NCBI GenBank assembly: GCA_001839685.1
Contig: MLAK01000314.1
Span: forward strand, 3,431 to 67,430
Length of the DNA stretch: 64,000 bases
Source: Tritrichomonas foetus
Taxonomy: Eukaryota > Parabasalia > Tritrichomonadida > Tritrichomonadidae
Direction: 5' to 3'
Below, piece after piece: positions 52,217-62,975 of this stretch (its first letter is position 1; the number at the start of each line of letters is the position of its first letter). A program made the position numbers and the translations under genes. The notes beneath the pieces are model-generated. The model had not been told where the DNA came from and did not search any database. It was given only the letters and a program-made list of their open reading frames with translations.

Positions 52217-53889
52217 ATGAAGCTTTCTGAAGTCGTTCAGTTGCATATGAGTGAAATGAATGATTTAATTGAAGTTCAAGATATGCTCCTAAATATATCA
52301 CAGTATAATGAAGAGGAAACTTTTGAATATTTTTCTAATTCTCCTTTTTTTGAATCAAAAGATCATCTTCGAACACTATTAAATTCAATCATTGCTGCCT
52401 TAAACTCACGTCCAACCAATTATCAACACTATGTGAATCTTATTTCATATCTTATTCCAATAATCACAACATTTTTCCAACAAGAAGAATTGGTTGAAGA
52501 AATTTTTGGTCATAATATAATTCGTCTCAGACTTTTAGAAGAGAATATTATTGATTTTTCTCAAATTTATAAATATGATAAAAGTGAATCAACATTCTTT
52601 TTCTTTGCACCAGAATTTCAAAAATATTATCCAGAATATTTCGATGAAAATAAAATTATTGTTCGAAATCTAAATATGGAAAACCACATTATTAAAAGAT
52701 TAGAAGGAATGAATGAATCAGAAATTGCAATCATTATTCGGAATGATGATATTGAACAATTTCAATCTTTTATTTCTCGGACAAACACTAGTTTAAATTC
52801 TAATATTCCAAATTCTTTTTATGAGATTTGTTTATTTTTAAAAAATAGTGTTTCACTCATCGAATATGCTGCGTTTTTTGGATCAACAGAAATTTTTAAG
52901 TTTTTATGGGTGAATAATGTAAATCTTCCAAGCACCCTTTGTGATTTTGCTGTTGCTGGTGGAAACTATGAAATTGTTCATTTAATTGAATCAAATAAAT
53001 CATTAAAGTATAGTAGTGATAATCTTTTAAATGCCATTTTATTTCATAGAAATGATATTGCACATTATTTAAATGATACTATTGGTCTTGAATATACGTT
53101 TGATGTATTAGCTCAATGTATAATGGCTTATAATATAGAAATATTTGTAGAAATTTGTCACCTTGCTGATGATGATATAAATATGGGGAATGAATGGGGA
53201 TGGACTGCTCTACATTTCGCTACAATGCATAACCGTTTTGATCTTGTAAAATTATTATGTCAAGTTGAAGGAATTGATGTAATGTCAAGGAATAATGTTT
53301 ATTTTGTCATATTTATACAAGCGTTTTTATTGTATTTTTTATTCAACTCCTTTCCATTGGGCTGCCTGTTATGGACACCTAGATATATTGAAATATTATG
53401 TAGATAATTATAAAGATGTTATTGATATAAATGTTGAAAATATGCATGGTGTGACTCCACTTCATTTGTCGTCATATACTGGTCATATTAGTATTGTGAA
53501 GTATTTGTGTAGCCTTCCAAATATTGAGATTAGCCATAAAGAAAATAATGGATCAATTCCTTTTAATTATTCTGCAGGCCAACCTGAAATTCTTTTATTT
53601 TACAGTAAAATTGAGTGTGTAGATATTAATAATCAAAATTTCCAAGGAATTTAAAATAATTTTTTATAATACTGTTCTGCATTTTTCATCAAAAAGAGGC
53701 TATTATGATGCTGTTAAAACACTTCTAGATTTACCAGGTATCAATGTTAATCCAAGAAACAAAGTAACATGAATCATTCTTATTCTGGTGTTTTTTTCCA
53801 AATATAATAAAACTCCATTACACAATGCAATTAAAAGAAAAAGAATGAAAGTTGTTGAGCTTCTAATAGCACATGGCGCTGTTGAATGA
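52217..53889 (+). pseudogene. Ankyrin-repeat protein gene with interrupted frame
   Basis: An intact stretch from ATG 52217 carries a helical N-terminal region and degenerate ankyrin repeats, ending with T-A-L-H-F-A-T and D-V-M-S-R-N-N at 53296. The next repeat (T-P-F-H-W-A) restarts in another frame at 53346, after 49 bp. That frame stops at 53652, and the following repeat (T-V-L-H-F) restarts at 53671 in the third frame. The last repeat (T-P-L-H-N-A) is in the same frame but separated by a TGA at 53770-53772 and about 45 bp. The gene as drawn is a pseudogene unless the three interruptions are spliced out; none has the trichomonad intron consensus. Confidence 0.8.
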
Positions 53890-54039
53890 TACTTTGATTT
53901 TTTGAATAAAAAAACTGAAATGCGGTCATTTTATGTATGACATGATATTTTTTTCCTTAGGAATAACAATTACAATAATAAGGAAATGATGTCGAAATAA
54001 TTTTTCGAATTCGTTCAAATTTTACTCTATTGATGTATT

Positions 54040-55440
54040 TTATAAAGCAGCTGGCTTGTCATCATAGCTAGACTCTTCTGATTTGTCAGATAAGTTTGAG
54101 TCTTCGGCGAAATCATTCTTGACATTCTTGCCGCTAATACTGAAACCGAGGTAACCGAAAACTAAGGCAACAACTAAGAAAACGACTGAAACGCCGATTA
54201 AACGTCCTGGATTGGTTGAGAACCAGACAATTGAACCTAAGCCCATTTGAAGACCGAATTGAGCGATCATACCGGCAATGTTACCGAAGAAAATGACAAC
54301 TGTGATAATACCAGCCAATTTATCACTTGGCGTGATCAAAGAAACCATAACGTATGGTGTAGAGTTCGCAATAACTTGAACAATACCTTGTGTGATGTAT
54401 GAGATGATGTAAACCCATTCGTTGACTTTTAAGAAGAATAAGATATCGCAAACCATAGCACAACACATTCCAAAGATCCATGTAGCCTTAAGACCAATAC
54501 GGTTAATGATTGGTGTGTTAAGGAAGGAATAAACGACTTGAACGACTGTTTGGATAAGCATCAAAAGTTGAGCGTGAGAGACGCCAGAATCATAAATTCC
54601 ATCATTACTTGAGGCATCACCATTGAAAACGACTTTACCCATATAGTTGGTGTGGTTCCATGAGTACATAGCAACGCCGAGTTGGAAGAACAAGAAAGCA
54701 AGGCAGATGCAAGTTAAATCACGATTCAAGAATTTGAATGATTGACCGATCAACAGTAATGGATTGACTGTTTCTGGCTTTTCAGTTAATGGTTCTTCTG
54801 GAGAAACCGCGACTGAAATAACAAGAGAAACAAAACCAACAATACAGCTGACCATTAAAACCAATGTTTCATTGTTTAATGATGTGTATTGGTATAGTTT
54901 CAAAGCACCAATAAGATTTGAAATAACACCTGAAAGACCAGCATAAAGTGTGCAAATGTTTGAAACAAGAACTTGTTGAGACGGTGGAACAAGATCTGAG
55001 CACATTGATCTGCCTGGGCCGTTTGCTGTGTTTCCTCCAACTGATGCGAGAATTTGACCAATAACAAAAACAGCAATTGCACCACCATGGCTATTTGGTG
55101 ACATTTCACGACAGAATGCAACCATCATTAAACCAACAAGCACGAGGAATTCACCGCCAATCATCCAAACACGACGACGTCCGAATTTCATTGTTGTTGT
55201 ATCACTCCAAACTGCTGCGAAAGGAGGAACAAGAATACCAACAACTGAACCAATTAATTGAACCAATGTTGTGGCAACGTTGTTTAAGCCGAGTTTTTGA
55301 CAGTATGGATTTGTCAAGGCACCAATTGGAACCCAAATGAAGTTCATTGTAAGTTGATTAGCGCAAATAGCGACAATCCATAATGGATTGATTCTATCTC
55401 TTTTACATAATGGAACCCAGTTATCTCCGTGTGGTCTCAT
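54040..55440 (-). CDS. MFS sugar transporter, SLC45/GPH type
   Basis: I start at the Met at 55440 (466 residues); an upstream in-frame ATG at 55488 would place the initiator motif inside the gene. About 12 hydrophobic segments in two sets of six. The loop after helix 2 reads W-S-D-x(6)-G-R-R-R, the hallmark of the glycoside-pentoside-hexuronide and SLC45 branch that includes plant sucrose carriers and animal SLC45. F-W/F-x-P patterns near the start and an acidic, Ser-rich C-terminal tail are present. Likely a proton-coupled disaccharide or hexose transporter of the plasma membrane; substrate not visible. An initiator-like TCATTT lies 18 nt upstream. Confidence 0.9.
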   Translation of the reverse strand: MRPHGDNWVPLCKRDRINPLWIVAICANQLTMNFIWVPIGALTNPYCQKLGLNNVATTLVQLIGSVVGILVPPFAAVWSDTTTMKFGRRRVWMIGGEFLVLVGLMMVAFCREMSPNSHGGAIAVFVIGQILASVGGNTANGPGRSMCSDLVPPSQQVLVSNICTLYAGLSGVISNLIGALKLYQYTSLNNETLVLMVSCIVGFVSLVISVAVSPEEPLTEKPETVNPLLLIGQSFKFLNRDLTCICLAFLFFQLGVAMYSWNHTNYMGKVVFNGDASSNDGIYDSGVSHAQLLMLIQTVVQVVYSFLNTPIINRIGLKATWIFGMCCAMVCDILFFLKVNEWVYIISYITQGIVQVIANSTPYVMVSLITPSDKLAGIITVVIFFGNIAGMIAQFGLQMGLGSIVWFSTNPGRLIGVSVVFLVVALVFGYLGFSISGKNVKNDFAEDSNLSDKSEESSYDDKPAAL

Positions 55441-55454
55441 ATTTTTGTGAAATA

Positions 55455-55460
55455 AAATGA
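55455..55460 (-). promoter_or_regulatory. Initiator-like motif of the sugar transporter gene
   Basis: TCATTT on the minus strand, presumed +1 A at 55458, 18 nt before the ATG at 55440; this supports the shorter protein start. Confidence 0.5.
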
Positions 55461-57219
55461 TGTGATATTTCAATCTTTCAACTTTCAATATCGCTCACAA
55501 ATAAGTGATTATGAAAAAGTTTGAAGCATTTCTTAATCTGATAAAATTACATTCAACAATTGTACACTTCTCAATAACTCATCTTTTTACACACAAAAAG
55601 TTGCAGCAACAACATACATTATCGCGAGAAATAAAAGAAGATTTATACGAAAATTCTATGGGTATTGTAGAGAGAGCTTGTATAAGAGCATGGAATTAAC
55701 AATTAAAAAACAATTTTTAGATATCATTTTCGCAAACCAATATAGAATTTTTCAATATAACAAATATTGAGCTCTAAAGTGAGACTTTTTGAAACTCTTT
55801 GTGTCAGTATATGAAATTGGGAGTGATATTATAACTTGTCATATGAGTTTTTTCAATGAAATAGGCTTTTTTTTCTTTTTTTAGTCTTTTAGTTACATTT
55901 TATATTTGTTGCCTCATCTTTGCTTTGGCTACGAAAGGAGTTATATTTCCTTTGAATAGATCTCGATCAGGAAAAGAGATAACATTGATATTCTTAAAAA
56001 GTTTTACTCATTCAATTTCCACATTTATAAAATCTTTTTATCTTCGTATAATATCACATTTTCTCATATATTTATCATTTATTATCTTATATAAAATATA
56101 ATATCTAATATATCTCATTCAAACTCTAATGAATCATTCAAGACTCTCTCTGTTTCCCATATATATTTTTATTGATAATTTGGAAGGTAATTGAAAAAGT
56201 CACATTCATCATTTTTTGAATATAACAATAGAAATTCTTTTCTCGTTTTTTTCTCACAAAAAACTAATTCTAATTTGGCAAAAAGGTATGCTAATGATGA
56301 TAATTAGTCATGGTTAAATTTGGATTCGATGAGATTCCTTCTTCAAACATTATTTTTTGAGACATTTATCAAATTCGAAAGAGTTTCCGAAAGACAAAAT
56401 TCAGAGCACATAATGTGAATTGAATCTTTTGATGCAGATAACTTTTTGACTACAAAATAAAATTGGTGGATTTGATATTGAAAAAGTTCAATTCAATGGT
56501 GATAACTTATCTGTGAAATAATGAAGAAACGTTGATAATTATGATTGTTTAATTCTCAGCTTTGCATTATATCATATATTTTTCTAAACTCCACGAGGCC
56601 AAAAATTCCTCGTGCAATATTGCGGATATAGATCGTGTTCGAAATCGTTGTTTTTTAGAAAAGAAATTCATTTATATGAAAAAGATTGTGTTGAAAGTTC
56701 AGGATATTCTTTATCGACTAGAAGAGAGTGCAAAAACAAAAGATTTTTGCAAGCTAGCCTAAATGTGTTTTAATTTAGCACAATTATTTAATTATCCCTT
56801 TCCATGATACTATGCAGTACAAAAATGCATATAATAATAATCAGCATTTATCAACTTTGGCGATCTCATTCGAAAGTCTTTTTTTTTATAATTGATTCTA
56901 ATCCTTGTATATTTCCTATTCATATGAGCTAACAGTAAAAGAAAAGGAGAAATAATGAAATTATTAAACAGTCGAGTGGTCTGAATTTTCTAATAATTTC
57001 GAATCACAGATTTTCATCTCGAGATTTCAATTGATCATTTTTTAGTTGATATTTTACGACAAATTAATCATTTTAGTGACTAAAATTTTAATTCCTCTGG
57101 AGAGTCCATTTTGGTTGATCGAAATTTGAATGGTTTATTCAAAAAGTTTGTGTTGATCATATGAAAATTTTGACCAAATATACAATCAAAATTTTCTCAT
57201 AAAAATTTTCCCATTATTG
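55461..57219. other. Intergenic, no gene supported
   Basis: AT-rich DNA. Frames at 55505-55699 and 56562-56762 are short; the second has some protein-like sequence (N-I-A-D-I-D-R-V-R-N-R) but no family, and is not called. Confidence 0.45.
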
Positions 57220-57240
57220 TCACTTCATTTATTTCGAAGG

Positions 57241-57930
57241 ATGACTAACAAAATCAAGAATGACGACATCGAAAAGATGATTACTGAAATAAGAAAAATG
57301 AGAAAAGATATACAATTGGTCGTTCTTAATCTTCCAGAAATCGATAGTCAAAATCCAACTCAACTTGAACAATATATTCTTCAACATCATTCAAATAGCG
57401 ATCAAATGTTAGAATCATTAAGAAAGACATCTTCAATTCCATATGAATTTTCATCATATGATTATCCACCAGAAGATCTTGTTGAAATCTTAACAACACC
57501 AGAACAATTATTAATTGATAATAAATTAGTTTTAACCGATAAATATGGAAAGTGCGTCAACATTAGACAAGGATGTCGTGTCACAACCTATCAGCCAGAC
57601 ACATTTTTGAATACAATATATTTCACTGATGGTTGTAGAATTTAAATTACAAAAAGATTTGTTGGAACAGAACCAATTTGTCCAATTACAAATCAATTCA
57701 ATATTCAATTAAAAACAATTTTGCCAAAGAAAGGAATTGAGCTCATTGAATTCCAAAGAAAAGAAATTGGTGACAACGTTGTTTCCGCTTCAAGAGTTCG
57801 TGAAATTCTGAAACAATGGGAAGAAGGAAATTATTTACAATACAAGTTAAAACATCTCAAAGAAATTGTTCCCCCAACAACATTTGCAGGTATTGAACGG
57901 TTGTTCTATGAAATCTTACCAAAAGAATAG
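57241..57930 (+). pseudogene. Internally deleted SGNH-hydrolase/CitC-like fusion gene
   Basis: 134 codons from ATG 57241 end at a TAA (57643-57645); the same frame then continues open to 57930. The second part has F-V-G-T-E-P, then I-T-N-Q-F-N and S-A-S-R-V-R-E-I-L, the C-terminal signature of [citrate lyase] ligase CitC-type nucleotidyltransferases. The first part, with G-K-C-V-N-I-R-Q-G and N-T-I-Y-F, resembles the front of bacterial proteins that join an SGNH/GDSL hydrolase to that CitC-like end. The expected hydrolase middle is missing. A bacterial origin by transfer is my inference. Initiator motifs TCACTT/TCATTT (57220-57230) before the ATG show that the promoter side is kept. Confidence 0.6.
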
Positions 57931-58139
57931 ATTTAAGACTAGAATTCTTGTATAAACTATATTTTGTGGATTTGTAATATAACCATTTTTTTTTCCATTT
58001 TGGTTGTTTACTAGAATGTGAATATTTTTCCCTATTGTTTTAAGTATAAATTGCTTAATATATAATTCACTTTTTAAATCATCTTTATCTTCACTATTCT
58101 CTGAGAATGGTGATTATCATTTTTTTATATTTTTGCAAT

Positions 58140-58532
58140 AGGTATTTGCAATCCAGACAAAAGAGAACATCTCACCAGCAATCTATTTCAAATGATTCAA
58201 TTCCAACTTATTAAAGAGCTTTTGCATATTCAAAAACTTTCTGTACTCCAGAAGTTCTTCATGAACAGCCTAATGATCTTTTCAAAGCTGATGTTTGGGA
58301 ATTAGGTGTCATTTTTTATTATTTGGCAGTTGGAGGAATTCCTTGGCCAAAAAGTCCAGAAAAGGTGATGAATCCAGTAATCGAACACTTTACTGTTCCA
58401 AATATTTTATTTACTGGAATAGCATCATTGATTAAGGGAATAATTCATGTCGATCCTGAAGATAAACCAACAATAAAACAAATTTTAGAATGTGTTCTCT
58501 TTCCACATGATTTTCATTTGATACTTTATTAG
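58140..58532 (+). pseudogene. Protein-kinase C-lobe fragment
   Basis: From 58215 to 58532 the frame reads A-F-A-Y-S-K-T-F-C-T-P-E-V-L, then K-A-D-V-W-E-L-G-V-I-F and later D-P-E-D-K-P-T-I-K-Q-I-L. These are the APE-like block, the DVWxLG block and the end helix of a Ser/Thr kinase of the CAMK type. The same frame extends upstream past a TAA at 58212-58214. The ATP-binding lobe, catalytic loop and DFG are absent, so this is a relic. Confidence 0.75.
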
Positions 58533-58966
58533 ATGAAAAGGAATAACAATAAATCTTCAGTTGGCGAAACCAATATTTAATTCAATGTCTTCAATGGATA
58601 TGCTTTAGATAGAACAATAATTCTGCAAGAGTAGTAAATCATATCGTTGGAAATCTTCTTTTTACTATCGTAGAATGCTAACTTTAATTTGCATTTAAAT
58701 AGATTTGCATTTTTAATTGATTTTTTAATCATGATTAAATAGAATTAGTTTTATGCCGTTTCTTTATTTTTCTATGTTAATTTATTCTTCTGGAAATTGG
58801 GAAACAACTTGATCTTTAAAGTTTAAACTAATATTAATAAAATTAGTTATTGTTTAGTGTTCTATGGCTTCGACTACTTTTTTGAATAATAAAACTGGTT
58901 TTATAGAAGCTAGTTACTTTTTTGCCAAATCATTGTTTGGTCAATAAATTAGTTCAGAATTTAATA
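58533..58966. other. Intergenic, no gene seen
   Basis: AT-rich spacer between the kinase relic and the end of the 901-residue gene. Confidence 0.5.
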
Positions 58967-61672
58967 CTATTTATTCAATATTTTATTAGAAAAATCGGTT
59001 AATTGATTCACCATTCCTTTTGTTGTTTCTAAGATGTTAAGAGCATAAGAAAATTCGAATGCAGTTCTCATTTCAAGTAGTGTTCCATATGTTGCAATCA
59101 TACTGCGATACATTTTATCACAAACATCAGTTGTCCAAATTTCGATATTTTCATTGACAGGTTGATAATCAATGACCTTATTGAAAGAATCATAAATACG
59201 AATTTTATATGCACATGCAAAAGCTGCTGCGAGTTGCGCTTTTAATCTTAAATTATTAGATCTGATATTAAAATGAGAATGGCCATTATTAAAATATAAA
59301 CATATTTGATTCAAGGTATTTTCAGATTGATAATCATCATCATCGTTATTGTCTGGAAATTGAAGATATATGCCTGGTGCTGTTCCTGTTGTAAAATCAT
59401 TAAATAACGGTCCAGAATATCCAATTTTAATATGGGCAAATAAAACCAAAGGTGAATTAGCTCTAGTTTGATTTTTGAGTATAGAAAATGTCTGTGATCG
59501 AAGTTGATAGTAACTGTTCAGAATGAAGTAAAGTAACTGATCGTTTTTGCGTGCAGGATGAAATAGTGTACATTCTGATTGATATCTTTTTAGGAAAAGT
59601 TTATCATTTATTTCGTATGCAACAGGTGAACTTTGTATTTGTGATTGCGTGTTGACGAGAAAATTCACATCTTCACAATTTTTCATTTCATTTAAAACTT
59701 GAATTTCTTTCATAATTATGTTATTTTTAAAAATTGAATTAGTGATATCATTTGCCTGTGAATCATAAAATATTGTTCGCATTTTTGTTTTTAAAAGATT
59801 TTCTAGAATGATTTCTAGTTCATTTTGATTCAAGATATTTTCTTCTGCGAGATTAATGCTAATACGATCATCTAGAATTGCTATTGATTTATCTTTATTG
59901 TTTAATAAATCACTTAGTCTGTCTTGATCCATAAATATATTTTCTCCTTTGAAAGAAATAGTTACAGAATAGTCATTTTTATAAATAATACATAGTTCTG
60001 TTTCATTAGTTTTTAATACGATATCAACTTTTTCTTTCCAAACTTTAGCTTTTTTGGTATAAATGTTATACAATATTGATTTATTTTTTGTATGAATTAC
60101 AATAATACGATGGCTCTTTTTATAATTAACAGGATTATCATCATCATCTTTGTAAGGAATAATTGCTGATCCAAGATATTCATTAGCAGTAAACCGGTGG
60201 ATTATATACATATCATCCAAACTTTGTGTTCCAAAATCACCTTCACCAAGTATAATTTCAGTTGTTTGATTTATATTCTTTGATGCAACAAAATAAACTC
60301 TATTTAAAGAATCGACATACAAAGATTTTAATTGCAAAGAAGATGAAAGTTGAAAAATAGGAAAACTTGAGATATTATTAAATGGAGTGATCAAATAAAC
60401 TTGATAAATATGATATACATGGTTAACATTTCTGAAATCTGCTTGAAATTCAAGTTGTTTATTATTTTTGTTAAACGTTAAATAACATTTATTATCATCT
60501 TTTGTCCCAAGCAGTGATAAAATATAATTCATTGCAAATAAATAACCATGACTTTCATTTTCAGCATCAATCATTTTCCCATTATTTTCACGATGAATAG
60601 TATCATTCATTGTTCGAATATCAGATAATGAAGATATTATATGTTGATTTTTTCCCGGTAAATTTAATTGATGCTCAACAAGAGTTGGATAGGAACCATA
60701 GAAAAAACTAAATGATTTATTAAATAAGTTTTCTTGCATATTCATTAAATTCACTTTTTTTTGTTTCCGAAGTTCTCGATATATTGGAGCAGAATTTGGT
60801 AAAAATTCTATTTGTCCTGATGATTTTTCTTTTTTGTTAGGTTGTTGATGATCTTCTAAGATTGTCATTTTTGGAAAATAAAGAGAATATCTTAATTTTT
60901 CTGATGAACGATTCATAAGTCCTATAAAAATGCAATTATTTGAATTTTCATCGCCTAAAAGAATTGGATGAATTACATTTGTATCTTTTTCTTTAGATTC
61001 CTGTAAAATGTAAAATATATATATTTTATGTTTGGTTGAAATCCCAATATTATGAATATTACAAAAAACATATTCAAATGGGTTTAAAAGAAAATTGAAA
61101 CAATCTGGTAATGGAATTTCCTGTGAAGTAATTGGAAAATAGGGAAATGAATCTGAAACGTTTTTCTTCCAATACATTTTAGCTTTGTTTTCATTGAAGT
61201 TAATCTTAAAATAATCCATTATTTTATTTTTATTTTCATTAATATCATTCAAACATTGAATTTCAAGAAAAGGACAAAAATATTGAAACAGTCGAATTGT
61301 GAAAATTTCAAAAAGATTGATTTCAGGATCATTTTTAGAAATTTCTTCTTCATATTGAAATCCGAAAACGCCAAAAAAATTAACTATGAAATCATTTCCT
61401 CGAATTTGATCAGGTGAAATCTCTGGATTAAGAAACTTTTCAACATTTGCCCTGGAAGTGTCATGTGAATTTAAATAAAGATAACGATCTAAAATAGACC
61501 TAAATTTCTGATCAGAAAATGTTAGATAATTTTTCTCTGGACTTTGTAATATTGAATTATCTCTTTCAAAACTTTCTTGTTTTATTAATGGTTGTTTTAA
61601 TTTCTGTTGTTTAGAACTTGATTCATATAATTCTGAGGTATCGATAAAAGTTTCGTTAAAAGGATTCGACAT
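58967..61672 (-). CDS. Large orphan protein, mixed beta/alpha
   Basis: 901 residues from the ATG at 61672. I recognise no family. No signal peptide or membrane segment. The first 65 residues are polar; about 75-230 is helical; about 235-650 is strand-rich with many short hydrophobic strands ending in turns (I-F-Y-I-L, Y-L-T-F-N, I-I-V-I-H), compatible with a beta-propeller; the last 200 residues are helical again and include R-L-K-A-Q-L-A-A-A-F-A. The propeller-then-helix layout occurs in vesicle-coat and nuclear-pore scaffold proteins, but this is fold-level guesswork. It diverges from the PDI gene with 143 bp between starts. Confidence 0.75.
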   Translation of the reverse strand: MSNPFNETFIDTSELYESSSKQQKLKQPLIKQESFERDNSILQSPEKNYLTFSDQKFRSILDRYLYLNSHDTSRANVEKFLNPEISPDQIRGNDFIVNFFGVFGFQYEEEISKNDPEINLFEIFTIRLFQYFCPFLEIQCLNDINENKNKIMDYFKINFNENKAKMYWKKNVSDSFPYFPITSQEIPLPDCFNFLLNPFEYVFCNIHNIGISTKHKIYIFYILQESKEKDTNVIHPILLGDENSNNCIFIGLMNRSSEKLRYSLYFPKMTILEDHQQPNKKEKSSGQIEFLPNSAPIYRELRKQKKVNLMNMQENLFNKSFSFFYGSYPTLVEHQLNLPGKNQHIISSLSDIRTMNDTIHRENNGKMIDAENESHGYLFAMNYILSLLGTKDDNKCYLTFNKNNKQLEFQADFRNVNHVYHIYQVYLITPFNNISSFPIFQLSSSLQLKSLYVDSLNRVYFVASKNINQTTEIILGEGDFGTQSLDDMYIIHRFTANEYLGSAIIPYKDDDDNPVNYKKSHRIIVIHTKNKSILYNIYTKKAKVWKEKVDIVLKTNETELCIIYKNDYSVTISFKGENIFMDQDRLSDLLNNKDKSIAILDDRISINLAEENILNQNELEIILENLLKTKMRTIFYDSQANDITNSIFKNNIIMKEIQVLNEMKNCEDVNFLVNTQSQIQSSPVAYEINDKLFLKRYQSECTLFHPARKNDQLLYFILNSYYQLRSQTFSILKNQTRANSPLVLFAHIKIGYSGPLFNDFTTGTAPGIYLQFPDNNDDDDYQSENTLNQICLYFNNGHSHFNIRSNNLRLKAQLAAAFACAYKIRIYDSFNKVIDYQPVNENIEIWTTDVCDKMYRSMIATYGTLLEMRTAFEFSYALNILETTKGMVNQLTDFSNKILNK

Positions 61673-61815
61673 CAAATCTTTTTTTGGTTAATTCACGGTA
61701 AAATTTGAAAAGTATATGGCATTTACAATTCCACTTTTTGAAAAATTTATACAATATATGATAGAAAATTTATTGAATAGTTTATGTCATTGTGGAAAAG
61801 TGACAAAACTAATAC

Positions 61816-62841
61816 ATGATTTGCCTTCTTCTCATTTCCATAATATATTATAAATATGTTGAATTTAATAGTGACAGTTTTAATAAATATATTGGTGGAG
61901 AAGATCCAATTTTAGTGAAATTTTATTCACATCGTTGTCTCCATTGTAAGGAAACACAAAAATATTTTGCTGAGGCAGCAGAATATTTTCCAGAAATCTA
62001 CTTTGCTGGAATTGATTGCTTAGATCATGTTGATGTCTGCAAGCAACAAGAAATTAATACATATCCTTCGTTTAAATTCTATAAACCATATTCAAAAATT
62101 GGTGTTGATTATTTTGGAGGAACATCGGTTTCGGAAATTGTTAAATTTTTGAGTTCTTATTCATTCCAAGCAAGAAAGATTCCACACACAATTTTAAATC
62201 TAACTTCATATAATTTTGAAAGATTTATTAACAATAATTCTTGTGCTTTTACTATTTTTTATACACCACAAATTCCAAGTAATGATATACGCTATCAGCA
62301 AATGAATGAGGTTGCATATGCATTTTACTATGAACATAATGTTTCCGTTGGTTCTATTGACTGTAAAATGTTTAATGAGATTTGTATGAAGTATTCGATT
62401 CACGAAACCCCTGTAATTAAATTATTTAAAGGAAATAAAGTCATTCCATATTTCCAAGAGAAATCAATTAGCAAGTTTGTTGATTTTATCAATCATGAAT
62501 GTGGAACAAACAGAAGAAAAGATGGCTTATTATCTGATAATGCTGGTGTTCTTCCTGAAATGGATCCTTTCGTTGATGATTTTTTAAATAAAGGGACAGA
62601 AAAGCAGAAAGAAGTTATCAACAGAATTAAAGTCATGAACGGAACACAATTGTATGTAAATGTTATGGAAAGAATTTCATCAAAAGGATTTGATATATTA
62701 AAGGATGATATGCAAATGATGAAGAAAGTACTTGATGGAAGAAATGTTTCTGCTAAATCACTCAATAATATTAAACTCAAGTACAATATCATGAAACAAT
62801 TTGTAAATCATAAACCAAAACCAAATAATGAAGATCTCTAG
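61816..62841 (+). CDS. Protein disulfide isomerase-family protein, two thioredoxin domains
   Basis: 341 residues. A hydrophobic N-terminus (2-12) serves as signal peptide. The first thioredoxin domain (about 14-115) has an active site C-L-H-C (C41, C44) in place of the usual C-G-H-C and a cis-Pro loop T-Y-P-S-F. The second (about 125-230) keeps the fold and its E-T-P-V loop but reads F-Y-T-P-Q-I-P-S where the CxxC should be, so it is redox-inactive. Residues about 250-335 form a helical domain like the D domain of ERp29/P5-type proteins. The C-terminus N-E-D-L resembles an ER-retrieval signal of the KDEL group. Role: ER oxidative folding. Confidence 0.88.
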   Translation: MICLLLISIIYYKYVEFNSDSFNKYIGGEDPILVKFYSHRCLHCKETQKYFAEAAEYFPEIYFAGIDCLDHVDVCKQQEINTYPSFKFYKPYSKIGVDYFGGTSVSEIVKFLSSYSFQARKIPHTILNLTSYNFERFINNNSCAFTIFYTPQIPSNDIRYQQMNEVAYAFYYEHNVSVGSIDCKMFNEICMKYSIHETPVIKLFKGNKVIPYFQEKSISKFVDFINHECGTNRRKDGLLSDNAGVLPEMDPFVDDFLNKGTEKQKEVINRIKVMNGTQLYVNVMERISSKGFDILKDDMQMMKKVLDGRNVSAKSLNNIKLKYNIMKQFVNHKPKPNNEDL

Positions 62842-62975
62842 GAAATAAATGATACCACATGTGATTATGTAATTAGATTAATAAAAAGATAGAAAAGTAT
62901 ATTTTGTATGATTTTCATTTTTATGGAATTTGATGAAGAAATTGATTACACAAACGAATTATTCCACTGAATTAA

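Noticed and set aside
56562..56762. 66-codon plus-strand ORF
   Set aside because: Opens without an ATG at its upstream end and shows no family resemblance.
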